Shown: positions 32,904 to 43,844 of the stretch, in pieces
How the letters are laid out: the number at the start of each line of letters is the position of its first letter
How positions within the stretch are numbered: the first letter of the stretch is position 1
The notes under the pieces: generated by a model
Database searches by the model: none
What the model was told of the DNA's origin: nothing
Seen by the model: only the letters and a program-made list of their open reading frames with translations
Assembly: GCF_963678635.1 (NCBI RefSeq)
Contig: NC_087066.1
Coordinates: 19,563,996-19,627,995 of the forward strand
DNA from: Symsagittifera roscoffensis
Lineage: Eukaryota > Xenacoelomorpha > Acoela > Convolutidae
DNA: 64,000 nucleotides
Direction of reading: 5' to 3'
Made by a program: the position numbers and the translations under genes

Positions 32904-33770
32904 GTGTTTGCAATAATATATACTTATATATCTATATTAGAAAAAACAGAATTTCAAAAAATCTCACAAACTGAAACATCCAAACATACAAAAGTACGAA
33001 ATGAAATCGCATTATTTTCAACATTTCTACATATAATTAAAGAAAAATTCACAAAAGATGATGTTTCACAACACACTAAACATGATTTACAAAAAATTTT
33101 AGCATGGTTTATAATAGATTATTTCACACATAATTTAGACCTAATTTCACAAGCAAGAAAAAATTTCAGACCTCACAATAAAAATGATGACACTGCTCTT
33201 TCAGAACAATCAGACTACGTTTGGGACCCTGAATGGTCTCATCCTACATTTAAAAATATCCAACAAGCTATCTCAAGTCAAGCAATAAGTACAATATCTT
33301 ATCACAGAGATTATGTAAAAGTAATACCATTAACCATTGATGCAACACCATTAAACTACAATACATTTTTACCTGATACGCGAAATAACAGTTTAATTTC
33401 GACCGTCATACACAATGAAAACCTTAATGGAACTAGAAATCTTACACAACAAGATATTCAAACACCATCACACTTCATAAATGAAGAAATCGTCCAAACA
33501 ACAACAACCACACAACAAAGTATTTCACCAATACACCCAAATTTGACAACACCAAGAAATAAAAATACTTCACTGGCACAAGTAACCTTACAATCAACCG
33601 TTAAACCTTCGGTTGCTCCAAAATATTCACATATGGATTATCAAACGTATAGACCAATGACAATACCGTCAAAAATACGAAAATCATTCACAAGAAACAC
33701 CTTTGCAGAACACATTTATAATTATGCTCACAAACCAAGAAAACTCCCCGACAAAACACACAAAATTTAA
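32904..33770 (+). pseudogene. gag: Gag middle region, duplication copy 2 (element B)
   Basis: 288 codons, nearly identical to copy 1 (for example ILEKTEFQ and KLPDKTHKI). It starts at a GTG inside the duplication, which is not a biological start. It ends in the same TAA as copy 1; the following capsid ORF is in a different frame, so a shift is needed to join them. A lacks this part and cannot tell whether the shift is a lesion. Confidence 0.8.
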
Positions 33771-33808
33771 ATCACGTATGTTCTCATTATTGGAATCTCC
33801 CGAAAACA

Positions 33809-34576
33809 TTGACAAATTCAGTAAATTTTTCAGATAATCCACAACCTCCACAGGATTATACTGAAAATTACCCATTCTTTCAACAAAATAAAAATAACCA
33901 ACATACACCATTTAATACAAACTATTTATCATCCGATGAAGATGATTATCACCAACCAGATATTTTTGCACCATATACTAAAGAATATCGCACACAAAGA
34001 CTACGACAACCTCAACCATCTCGAAATATAAAAATTTACCCACAAAACCCAACAAATGTACAAAATCCACAGCAAATGCATATACAAAACCCATTTAATA
34101 CACAATCTTTTCAACCAATACAACCACAAAATCCAATGTCAATGCATTCTTATCAACCAACTCAAATGCAAAATGAAATACCGCTTCCATATTACCTTCA
34201 GCAACACGAAATAACAAAAAATCAACTTTCAAAGTTTTCGCAAATGCTAAATGCCGCAGAATCACTACTGATGACAATGAATCCATACCTCATGGGTGGA
34301 TCAACAAAAAAATCCAATAAACCACTGATGGTTTTCACAGGAAAAGACCCTGAATATTCTGTAGAAGATTATCTAAATGCAGTAACAGCAAATTTAATTT
34401 TAAATATAGGACCTGAACCAATTAATACGCCACTACATCAAAATTGGATACATAGACGCACATTACTGATACAAACAACCTTAGATGGCGCAGCTCAAAA
34501 ATGGTTTTCAGTATTACCTATAGAAACAAAATCAGACTCGAAAAGATTCACACAAGAATTTTCAAAAAATGTTTGA
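33809..34576 (+). CDS. gag: Gag capsid, first half (element B)
   Basis: 255 codons; the apparent start is a TTG and the true frame is part of a longer gag. A Gln/Asn/Pro-rich region is followed by the capsid start (FTGKDPEYSVEDYLNAVTAN, DGAAQKWFSVLP). It is cut by a frameshift at KRFTQEFSKN, 11 nt before the first triplication unit, and continues as the ORF starting at 34569. Confidence 0.85.
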   Translation: MTNSVNFSDNPQPPQDYTENYPFFQQNKNNQHTPFNTNYLSSDEDDYHQPDIFAPYTKEYRTQRLRQPQPSRNIKIYPQNPTNVQNPQQMHIQNPFNTQSFQPIQPQNPMSMHSYQPTQMQNEIPLPYYLQQHEITKNQLSKFSQMLNAAESLLMTMNPYLMGGSTKKSNKPLMVFTGKDPEYSVEDYLNAVTANLILNIGPEPINTPLHQNWIHRRTLLIQTTLDGAAQKWFSVLPIETKSDSKRFTQEFSKNV

Positions 34577-35414
34577 CTCCGAAAGAAATAAACAACACCA
34601 ACCAGTTTTATGTAATGAAATTCGCAGATTACCAAATGAAACTATCAAACAATTAGCAGTACGTATCAAAACACTAGTTCCAAAAGCATATTCACTTAAT
34701 ACACATGACTATAAAAACACAAAAATGACAGAAAATTTAATGATGACCTTAACACCTCAATTAAGGAAAATAGCAATAAAAAAGAGAGCATCTCATCCTT
34801 CCTCAATTCGAGAACCAGATTTAGATTTCCGAAAACTAGTAGATAAACTAGAGCAAGCGGAAATCACAATGAAACTCGAAGAAACAGAAAATCTAAAACT
34901 ACAATATGTTAATCGAATTGAAACAAACACTACACATATAAATAACATACAGGAATCAGATACAGACCTAATTGAAAAAATCACTGAAATACTAAATATC
35001 TATGAAAAACATACAAATTTTAAAGTCAAACCATCCTTCAAAAAATGGTGTAATTATTGCCGACGATACGGACACAGTATTTCCGAATGTAGACAAAAAC
35101 AACAAGATAATCCGAATAGACCTCAAAAGCATAAAGAACCAAAAAAATCGTTCTATCAATATATGAAAAAAGATCAAAATCTACCAAACAAAAGTATATA
35201 TAGTAATAACAGTTCAGGAAAACCACTTCCGAACAACACTAATTACACAAGTAATCAATCACCATATAATTCAACTTATAGAGGCAGATCACCAGAACAA
35301 AGAAATACACAAAATTCTTCACAAAATAATTATAACCGATCAAATAGTAAAAATAACTATTCAAGATCAAATTCCAATGCAACACAATTTGTTTCTAGAT
35401 CCAGTTACCAATAA
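34569..35414 (+). CDS. gag: Gag capsid second half and zinc knuckle, unit 1 (element B)
   Basis: 281 codons: IRRLPNETIKQLAVRIKTLV, the charged helical region, and the CCHC knuckle WCNYCRRYGHSISEC. An Asn/Ser-rich nucleocapsid start follows, ending at a TAA near 35412. This is the first of three tandem copies of the segment. Confidence 0.88.
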   Translation: MFDSERNKQHQPVLCNEIRRLPNETIKQLAVRIKTLVPKAYSLNTHDYKNTKMTENLMMTLTPQLRKIAIKKRASHPSSIREPDLDFRKLVDKLEQAEITMKLEETENLKLQYVNRIETNTTHINNIQESDTDLIEKITEILNIYEKHTNFKVKPSFKKWCNYCRRYGHSISECRQKQQDNPNRPQKHKEPKKSFYQYMKKDQNLPNKSIYSNNSSGKPLPNNTNYTSNQSPYNSTYRGRSPEQRNTQNSSQNNYNRSNSKNNYSRSNSNATQFVSRSSYQ

Positions 35415-35913
35415 AATCCAAGGAATAAACACTATTCCAATAATTCATCACGAAACTCATCATACAACAGAAATAGAAACTATTCACATAATAGAAATAG
35501 AAAATATTCGTACAATCGAAATCAGAATTACCCGAACAATCAATCAAGAAAAAATTCATATAATAGATCAAACTATCACAGATCAAATGATAATTATCAA
35601 AACAGTTCACGGAACAATTCACAAAATCGAAATTCAATTTACAATAATCGATATAGAAATTATTCTCAGTCACCAAATAGGAATAATAACCATTATCATA
35701 ATTCTAAACATCGATACAGAAGTAGTACACCAAAACATCAAAGACATATTAATCAAGTACAGACCAATGAAGAAACAACATCAGACCCCCCAGGTATTGA
35801 TGACACAGGAAGTAACGAACTACAACTAAATCATATAAACTGTGGATCATCAGATACATAAAGTGATACAGAAAATACAATCTCTGTAAATATGATAACA
35901 GTCGAAAACGACT
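35415..35913 (+). pseudogene. gag: Nucleocapsid tail, unit 1 (element B)
   Basis: Asn/Arg/Ser-rich continuation in a shifted frame, matching 37500-37943 of unit 2. The Ile/Thr-rich ORF at 35377-35829 is a shadow of this repeated composition. Confidence 0.65.
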
Positions 35914-36700
35914 ATGAACCTATCATATATAGAACTTTTTACATCACATATATATGAAAATCAATTGGAACTCCTTCACAATTTTTATATTGGACCCATC
36001 GATACTACACAAACTGCACAAGAAGTAAACGAAATTAACACGGTAACTAAACCCGATGAAAAAGACAAAACCAAATGTTCAAACACAAACCATATTTATC
36101 AAAATATACAAAAACAACAACCCAGAGAAAAAATTTGGACAATACCATTTCTCTTAGAAATTCCAAGAAACAAAGAATTTCAACCACCAGATCTTGAAAT
36201 TGATTTTTTAATTGATTCAGGAGCAGAATCAACCATAATTAATATTCCCACATGGAATGAAATCAAAACATTACATCAAAATTAACGCCTCTTGCAACCT
36301 CTAGTAAACTAGCAACATCACAAGGATCAAAATTTGTAAATTGTGGAAAAATACAATTATTCCTTCTCCCCACAAGAACAATGGAGCAAAATAAATTCTA
36401 AACAAAACATTTAAACAAATATTTCATTTTACTGATATTAAGCACAATATCATTGGCATACCATTTATATCTAAACATATACCAACAATCAACATCTTAA
36501 ATAGTAAAATACTAATCAAAGATAAGTACACAAAAACAAAAAATACAGCTCTAAAATTTTTTCAAAGATTAAACAAACAATCACCAATCTTTTCAAAATT
36601 TTATCCAATTTATAATCAACAACGGAAACACCTGAAACCATTATCAGGAAATATATATAATTTTTCAATAAAACAAGTTCACCAGTATGATAAAAGTCAA
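35914..36700 (+). pseudogene. pol: Protease and linker, unit 1 (element B)
   Basis: 35914-36285 holds IDFLIDSGAEST (active site DSGA) and stops by a one-base loss after KTLHQN, as in element A. The rest of the protease and the linker to RT follow with stops. Confidence 0.82.
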
Positions 36701-37379
36701 AATAAACAACACCAAAGAGTTTTATGTAATGAAATTCGCAGATTACCAAATGAAACTATCAAACAATTAGCAGTACGTATCGAAACACTAGTTCGAAAAG
36801 CATATTCACTTAAAACACATGACTATAAAAACACAAAAATGACAGAAAATTTAATGATGACCTTAACACCTCAATTAAGGAAAATAGCAATAAAAAAGAG
36901 AGCATCTCATCCTTCCTCAATTCGAGAACCAGATTTAGATTTCCGAAAACTAGTATATAAACTAGAGCAAGCGGAAATCACAATGAAACTCGAAGAAACA
37001 GAAAATCTAAAACTACAATATGTTGATCGAATTGAAACAAACACAACACATATAAATAACATACAGGAATCAGATACAGACCTAATTGAAAAAATCACTG
37101 AAATACTAAATATCTATGAAAATTAATCAAATTTTAAAGGCAAACCATCCTTCAAAAAATGGTGTTATTATTGCCGACGATACGGACACAGTATTTCCGA
37201 ATGTAGACAAAAACAACAAGATAATCAAAATAGACCTCAAAAGCATAAAGAACCAAATAAATCGTTCTATCAATATATGAAAAAAAAATCAAAATCTACC
37301 AAACAAAAATATATATAGTAATAACAGTTCAGGAAAACCACTTCCGAACAACACTAATTTCACAAGGAATCAATCACCA
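36701..37379 (+). pseudogene. gag: Capsid second half and knuckle, unit 2 (element B)
   Basis: The capsid part is open to a TAA at about 37124-37126 (ITEILNIYEN). In units 1 and A this position continues KHxNFK into the knuckle, so the stop is a lesion shared by units 2 and 3. Knuckle coding (CRRYGHS, near 37165-37205) follows in frame after the stop. A run of A's near 37280 adds a further shift. Confidence 0.8.
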
Positions 37380-37943
37380 TTGAACTCAAGTTATAGAGGA
37401 AGATCACCAGAACGAAGAAATACACAAAATTCTTCACAAAATAATTATAACCGATCAAATAGTCAAAATAACTATTCAAGATTAAATTCCAATGCAACAC
37501 AATTTGTTTCTAGATCCAGTTCCCAATCAAATCCAAGGAATAAACACTATTCCAATAATTCATCACGAAACTCATCATACAACAGAAATAGAAACTATTC
37601 ACATAACAGAAATAGAAGTTATTCGAACAATCGAAATCAGAATTACCCTAACAATCGATCAAGAAATAATTCATATAATAGATCAAACTATCACAAATCA
37701 AATGATAATTATCAAAACAGTTCACGGAACAATTCACAAAATCGAAATTCAAGTTACAATAATCGATATAGAAATTATTCTCAGTCAACACATAGGAATA
37801 ATAACCATTATCATAATTCTAAACATCGATACAGAAGTAGTACACCAAAACATCAAAGACATATTAATCAAGTACAGACCAATGAAGAAACAACATCAAA
37901 CTCCCAGGTATTGATGACACAGGAAGTAACGAACTACAACTAA
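37380..37943 (+). CDS. gag: Nucleocapsid Arg/Asn/Ser-rich tail, unit 2 (element B)
   Basis: 187 codons, fully open, with the six-residue RNRNYS/SNNRNQ-type repeats. It ends SNSQVLMTQEVTNYN by a frame change relative to the unit 3 version, which reads on into protease. Confidence 0.75.
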   Translation: MNSSYRGRSPERRNTQNSSQNNYNRSNSQNNYSRLNSNATQFVSRSSSQSNPRNKHYSNNSSRNSSYNRNRNYSHNRNRSYSNNRNQNYPNNRSRNNSYNRSNYHKSNDNYQNSSRNNSQNRNSSYNNRYRNYSQSTHRNNNHYHNSKHRYRSSTPKHQRHINQVQTNEETTSNSQVLMTQEVTNYN

Positions 37944-38027
37944 ATCATATAAACTGTGGATCATCAGATACAGAAAGTGATACAGAAAATACAATCTCTG
38001 TAAATATGATAACAGTCGAAAACGACT

Positions 38028-39242
38028 ATGAACCTATCATATATAGAACTTTTTACATCACATATATATGAAAATCAATTGGAACTCCTTCACAATTATT
38101 ATATTGGACCCATCGATACTCCACAAATTGCACAAGAAGTAAACGAAATTAATACGGTAACTAAACCCGATGAAAAAGACAAAACCAAATGTTCAAACAC
38201 AAACCATATTTATCAAAATATACAAAAACAACAACCCAGAGAAAAAATTTGGACAATACCATTTCTCTTAGAAATTCCAAGAAACAAAGAATTTCAACCA
38301 CCAGATCTTGAAATTGATTTTTTAATTGATTCAGGAGCAGAATCAAACATAATTAATATTCCCACATGGAATGAAATCAAAACATTACATCCAAAATTAA
38401 CGCTTCTTGCAACCTCTAGTAAACTAGCAACAGCACAAGGATCAACATTTGTAAATTATGGAAAAATCCAATTATTTCTTCTCACCACGAGAACAATGGA
38501 GCAAAACAAAATTCTAAACAAACCATTTAAACAAATATTTCATATTACTGATATTAAGCACAATATAATTGGCATACCATTTATATCTAAATATATAACA
38601 ACAATCAACATCTTAAATAGTAAAATACTAATCAAAGATAAGTACACAAAAACAAAAAATACAGCTCTAAAATTTTTTCTAAGATTAAACAAACAATCAC
38701 CAATCTTTTCAAAATTTTATCCAATTTATAATCAACAACCGAAACACCTGAAACCATTATCAGGAAATATATATAATTTTTCAATAAAACAAGTTCACCA
38801 GTATGATAAAAGTCAAAATAAACAACACCAAAGAGTTTTATGTAATGAAATTCGCAGATTACCAAATGAAACTATCAAACAATTAGCAGTACGTATCGAA
38901 ACACTAGTTCGAAAAGCATATTCACTTAAAACACATGACTATAAAAACACAAAAATGACAGAAAATTTAATGATGACCTTAACACCTCAATTAAGGAAAA
39001 TAGCAATAAAAAAGAGAGCATCTCATCCTTCCTCAATTCGAGAACCAGATTTAGATTTCCGAAAACTAGTAGATAAACTTGAGCAAGCGGAAATCACAAT
39101 GAAACTCGAAGAAACAGAAAATCTAAAACTACAATATGTTAATCGAATTGAAACAAACACAACACATATAAATAACATACAGGAATCAGATACAGACCTA
39201 ATTGAAAAAATCACTGAAATACTAAATATCTATGAAAATTAA
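38028..39242 (+). CDS. Chimeric protease-linker-capsid ORF across unit 2/3 junction
   Basis: 404 codons produced by the tandem repeat: protease (IDFLIDSGAESNIINIP), linker (HIIGIPFISKYI, LKPLSGNIYNFSIKQVHQYD), then directly the second half of capsid (QRVLCNEIRRLPNETIKQ). It ends at the ITEILNIYEN stop. The fusion exists only because a unit end joins a unit start in frame. Nothing indicates a function, but it would be expressed if the element is transcribed and read here. Confidence 0.8.
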   Translation: MNLSYIELFTSHIYENQLELLHNYYIGPIDTPQIAQEVNEINTVTKPDEKDKTKCSNTNHIYQNIQKQQPREKIWTIPFLLEIPRNKEFQPPDLEIDFLIDSGAESNIINIPTWNEIKTLHPKLTLLATSSKLATAQGSTFVNYGKIQLFLLTTRTMEQNKILNKPFKQIFHITDIKHNIIGIPFISKYITTINILNSKILIKDKYTKTKNTALKFFLRLNKQSPIFSKFYPIYNQQPKHLKPLSGNIYNFSIKQVHQYDKSQNKQHQRVLCNEIRRLPNETIKQLAVRIETLVRKAYSLKTHDYKNTKMTENLMMTLTPQLRKIAIKKRASHPSSIREPDLDFRKLVDKLEQAEITMKLEETENLKLQYVNRIETNTTHINNIQESDTDLIEKITEILNIYEN

Positions 39243-39392
39243 TCAAATTTTAAAGGCAAACCATCCTTCAAAAAATGGTGTTATTATTGCCGACGATACG
39301 GACACAGTATTTCCGAATGTAGACAAAAACAACAAGATAATCCGAATAGACCTCAAAAGCATAAAGAACCAAAAAAATCGTTCTATCAATAT
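39243..39392 (+). pseudogene. gag: Zinc knuckle, unit 3 (element B)
   Basis: WCYYCRRYGHSISEC coded at about 39276-39320, downstream of the shared TAA. Confidence 0.75.
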
Positions 39393-40724
39393 ATGAAAAA
39401 AGATCAAAATCTACCAAACAAAAGTATATATAGTAATAACAGTTCAGGAAAACCACTTCCGAACAACACTAATTTCACAAGGAATAAATCACCATATAAC
39501 TCAAGTTATAGAGGAAGATCACCAGAACGAAGAAATACACAAAATTCTTCGCAAAATAATTATAACCGATCAAATAGTCAAAATAACTATTCAAGATTAA
39601 TTTCCAATGCAACACAATTTGTTTCTAGATCCAGTTCCCAATCAAATCCAAGGAATAAACACTATTCCAATAAATCATCACGAAACTCATCATACAACAG
39701 AAATAGAAACTATTCACATAACAGAAATAGAAGTTATTCGAACAATCGAAATCAGAATTACCCTAACAATCGATCAAGAAATAATTCATATAATAGATCA
39801 AACTATCACAGATTAAATGATAATTATCAAAACAATTCACGGATCAATTCACAAAATCGAAATTCAAGTTACAATAATCGATATAGAAATTATTCTCAGT
39901 CAACACATAGGAATAATAACCATTATCATAATTCTAAACATCGATACAGAAGTAGTACACCAAAACATCAAAGACATATTAATCAAGTACAGACCAATGA
40001 AGAAACAACATCAGACCCCCCAGGTATTGATGACACAGGAAGTAATGAACTACAACTAAATCATATAAACTGTGGATCATCAGATACAGAAAGTGATACA
40101 GAAAATATCATCTCTGTAAATATGATAACAGTCGAAAACGACTATGAATATATCATATATGAACAACCTTTTACATCACATATATATGAAAATCAATTGG
40201 AACTCCTTCACAATTATCATATTGGACCCACCGATACTACACAAACTGCACAAGAAGTAAACGAAATTAAAACGGTAATTAAACCCGATGAAAAAGGTAA
40301 AACACAATGCTCAAACACAAATCATATTTATCAAAATATACAAAAAGAACAACCCAGAGAAAAAATTTGGACAATACCATTTCTCTTAGAAAGCCCAAGA
40401 AACAAAGAATTTCAACCACCAGATCTTGAAATTGATTTTTTAATTGATTCAGGAGCAGAATCAAATATAATTAATATTCCTACATGGAATGAAATAAAAA
40501 CATTACATCCAAAAGTAACGCCTCTTGCAACCTCTAGTAAACTAGCAACAGCACAAGGATCAACATTAGTAAATTATGGAAGAATCCAATTATTTCTTCT
40601 CCCCACGAGAACAATGGAGCAAAACAAAATTCTAAACAAACCATTTAAACAAATATTTTATATTACTGATGTTAAGCACAATATCATTTTATATCTAAAT
40701 ATATACCAACAATCAACATCTTAA
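39393..40724 (+). CDS. Nucleocapsid tail plus protease, unit 3 (element B)
   Basis: 443 codons in one frame: Asn/Arg/Ser-rich tail, DPPGIDDTGSNELQLNHI, an acidic linker, then protease with IDFLIDSGAESNIINIP and TSSKLATAQGSTLVNYGRI. This copy shows that gag nucleocapsid and protease are in the same frame in this family, so Gag-Pro needs no frameshift here. It ends in a short deletion (INIYQQSTS). Confidence 0.85.
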   Translation: MKKDQNLPNKSIYSNNSSGKPLPNNTNFTRNKSPYNSSYRGRSPERRNTQNSSQNNYNRSNSQNNYSRLISNATQFVSRSSSQSNPRNKHYSNKSSRNSSYNRNRNYSHNRNRSYSNNRNQNYPNNRSRNNSYNRSNYHRLNDNYQNNSRINSQNRNSSYNNRYRNYSQSTHRNNNHYHNSKHRYRSSTPKHQRHINQVQTNEETTSDPPGIDDTGSNELQLNHINCGSSDTESDTENIISVNMITVENDYEYIIYEQPFTSHIYENQLELLHNYHIGPTDTTQTAQEVNEIKTVIKPDEKGKTQCSNTNHIYQNIQKEQPREKIWTIPFLLESPRNKEFQPPDLEIDFLIDSGAESNIINIPTWNEIKTLHPKVTPLATSSKLATAQGSTLVNYGRIQLFLLPTRTMEQNKILNKPFKQIFYITDVKHNIILYLNIYQQSTS

Positions 40725-42187
40725 ATAGTAAAATACTAATCAAAGATAAGTACACAAAAACAAAAAATACAGCTGTAAAATTTTTACAAAGATTAAACAA
40801 ACAATCACCATTCTTCTCAAAATTTTATCCAATTTATAATCAACAACGGAAACACCTGAAACCATTATCAGGAAATATATATAATTTTTCAATAAAACAA
40901 GTTCACCAATATGATATAAATCAGAAAAAAAAACAACTTTCTATGTCAGACTTTGAATTTAAACCTATTCACAAATTTTTCAAAATCACAATCTCATCTA
41001 TTAAATATTTGAAAAACAAGAATTCCGACATCATTTCGTTACACGTGTATAACAATACACCGTATCAAGTAACATTACCCTTAGGACTTCTAGGATATTG
41101 TGAAACAAACGCTACAATCTCACCCATACATGAAGTAGCCTACCGCGTTAATAATATACTCCAATTATTAGATATTTGCCAATCCACAATTCTTGACGAA
41201 GAATTATCCATAAATAACATATTAAGTAATGAAAAGAGAAACACAGATTACTCCACAAAAACACCATATTTTAAACCAACATTCAATAAAACAAATTACA
41301 CAAAAGAACAACAAAAATTTTTAACAATGTTTAATTTTGAACATTCACAAATTATACAAATCGAATTTGATAAATTAGCAAAACAACTGTTAAAATATTG
41401 AACAGTCTACGCAACATCAAAATTTGACGTTGAAAAAATCAGTTCATCACTACATCTCCCGTTAAAACCTGACGCAGTTTTCAAAAAACAAAGAGCTAGT
41501 AAAGTACCAATTCATTTACACGACAAAGTAAATAGATTACCTGATATTTTAGAACAATACAAAAATATCTCACCAGTAAATAAAGAAGAACAACCAAAAG
41601 GTAACATTTTTATCAACCCTGTTATCATTCTAGCAAAAGGAGAATCATTAAAAATAAATTTAGACGCTAGATACCTCAATTCACTAATTGACGAATCGAA
41701 GTGCAATTGGCCTATTGGACCAATACAAGTTATCTTAACAAAAATAAATGGAAAATACTTTACAACCGCAGGTATGAATAGTGCATACAATCAAATGCCA
41801 CTAGATGAACAATCACGACGTTTAACACAATTTGTTATTGGAAATCAACAATATGAATTTAATTGCTTATTCTATGGAATATCCATAGGACCAGCAGCAT
41901 TTTCAGCTTTTATGAGTAAGATTTTTAGACCACTAATACTCAAGAAAAACGCAATCACCTATTTAGATGATGTTTTTATGCAATCACAAACCAAAGAAGA
42001 AATGTTTACAGTTTTAGAACACTATCATAAAATACTTCAGAACAAAAATCTGAAGGCCGCTCCCGATAAATCACACGTCTTTCTAACACGAGTTAAATTT
42101 TTAGGACATAATATTGAACGAAACACAATCACTCCAATAAAATTACGCAAAATTACAACTAAAATCATGGCACAAATACAAAACTAA
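40725..42187 (+). pseudogene. pol: Linker and reverse transcriptase (element B)
   Basis: The frame 40943-42187 is interrupted only by a TGA at 41399-41401. It carries SDFEFKPIHKFFKITISS, GNIFINPVIILAKGES, DARYLNSLIDESK, motif A as TTAGMNSAYNQMP, FYGISIGPAAFSAFM and ITYLDDVFMQ (YLDD intact). Motif A has Gly (GGT, about 41770-41772) where element A has the catalytic Asp, so this RT should be inactive. After FLGHNIERNTITPIK the sequence jumps into the integrase linker: RT connection and RNase H are deleted. Confidence 0.92.
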
Positions 42188-42622
42188 GCCCGTAAAAGCA
42201 AATACCACAATTTTAGGAAATAAAACACTCCTCCGATATTTCCGAAAATTTAAAAATACAACAATTAATGAAATTACAGACCTTCTAGAATATCAATTAA
42301 ATGATTCTACAGTTCCCTGTCTCCCTTTAAGTATGATATTAAAGCTTTTAACATCTCACATACACAAAATACTAAAGGACACTCCGGATCAGAGAAAACA
42401 TACTCAAACTTTACACAAAATTTTTATTTCCCAAATGCACCAATTTGGATAAAAGTATTATGCAATGATTGTATAATATGTCAACTAAGTAAACCTTATC
42501 CAAATCAAAAACAAATAGCACAAAAACAAGATTTTAAAGGACAAATTTTATATTTTAACCACCGCATTTCATTCGATACAAAAGGACCCATTTCACCATC
42601 CTCTGAAGGAAACTCCTACATA
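42188..42622 (+). pseudogene. pol: Integrase N-terminal part (element B), frameshifted
   Basis: WHKYKTKPVKAN, then ITDLLEYQLNDSTVPCLPL as in A. A small deletion near 42340 shifts the frame through the zinc-binding region. The first catalytic Asp is still coded near 42575 (ISFDTKGP). Confidence 0.85.
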
Positions 42623-43263
42623 ATGGTAATTGTTGATGCATTTACACATTATGTAGCACTCAACCCAGTACCACATTGTAATGCTTATTATTCTTACACA
42701 ACACTTTATGAACACTGGATAGCTAAATTCGGATTACCCGAAATCTTAGTTACAGATAACGGTACAGAATTCATAAATAATGAAATCATCACACTATGTC
42801 ACTTATATAACATCAAACATAAACCACGTACATCTCATGCACCTTGGACAAACGGTTTAGTCGAAGGTATGAACCGTTCACTACAAGAAAAGCTTAGATG
42901 TATCATAAATGGAAATGATACAAAATACACAGAATGGTCAGCAGATGTAAAATTACGACAACTCTAGGAATGTCACCATACGAAATGGTTTTTAATCAAA
43001 AGCCACGTAAACCAATTATGTTTACAGCAAACTCTCATAAAATGCACAAGGTTATTGCCAGCCAAATAAAGAATACCTTGCCAGCCAAATTAAAGAATAC
43101 CTTGCAAGGTACCCATAAAGAATACCTTGCAAGGTTATTGCCACCCATAAAGAATACCTTGCAAGGTACCCATAAAGAATACCTTGCAAGGTTATTGCCA
43201 GCCAAATACCTTTACACACGCATGATGAAGATCATTTTCATCAGCCACAAATCCTTAAATTAG
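42623..43263 (+). pseudogene. pol: Integrase catalytic core (element B)
   Basis: The ORF 42623-42967 contains VTDNGTEF and NGLVEGMN (DX35E kept). At 42950 about 25 nt that are present in A (FPLAYNSQ region) are missing, so the frame changes. The continuation (42934-43263) holds TTLGMSPYEMVFNQKPRKP and then runs into the minisatellite at 43051-43207. Confidence 0.9.
43051..43207 (+). repeat. Minisatellite inside integrase (element B)
   Basis: Five copies of AAAGAATACCTTGC (starting about 43068, 43092, 43117, 43149, 43174; steps of 24, 25, 32 and 25 bp), flanked on both sides by GTTATTGCCAGCCAAAT. Absent from element A, where one unrelated short sequence occupies the place. Confidence 0.9.
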
Positions 43264-43844
43264 CCTCCGGCACACACACCGAATGGATTTTAAATAGAGA
43301 TAAAAAACACAATGAAATTTACCAAAGAGTAACAAAAAAAATGTTACAAAGGCAAAACATTAACGAACAAATTAATTCACGCTTTACACCAGCCTCAGAT
43401 TTAAAAATTGGAACATTTGTCCTAATATCTAATTTTAATACACATAAAAGAATTTCTAAAAAATTACAACCCCTTCGCAAAGGACCATACCAAATCATTG
43501 CCTATTCCACTGACGTAACATATAAAATTACCGATTCAAACAAAAAAGAAATTGTTCAACATCGGAACAATCTAATGCCTTACTACCCAAAAGAGTACGC
43601 ACTACGCGAATTAACTCAATTATATTCTTTCACAGGTTTAAAAGTTATTCAAAATCATCCACATACGGAAAAAGAAATAGATGAACAACACAACATTCAT
43701 CATGAAAAACAAAATACAAAACCAACTACAACTCAAAACAATACAAAAACGCCAGATCAAAAAATACCTCAAAAAGAAAGAAAAAATAGGAAAATGATAG
43801 AAAAAAATTCTACCACAAAAACAAGTAGAGAAATCAGAACATAG
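43264..43844 (+). pseudogene. pol: Integrase C-terminal domain (element B)
   Basis: The ORF 43341-43844 (167 codons) has RFTPASDLKIGTFVL, the GPY/F motif LRKGPYQII and the charged tail TEKEIDEQ. It is separated from the core by the minisatellite and frame changes. Confidence 0.85.

Larger units (their letters stand above)
34587..40932 (+). repeat. 2.115-kb tandem triplication of gag-protease segment
   Basis: Units 34587-36700, 36701-38816 and 38817 to about 40932, each containing capsid second half, zinc knuckle, nucleocapsid tail, protease and linker. At both internal junctions the linker (KQVHQYDKSQ) is joined to the capsid sequence at AATAAACAACA. That sequence is shared by the capsid (34587) and, in element A, by the true continuation of the linker into RT. 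About 705 codons per unit, so the frame is kept apart from single-base indels. Confidence 0.93.
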
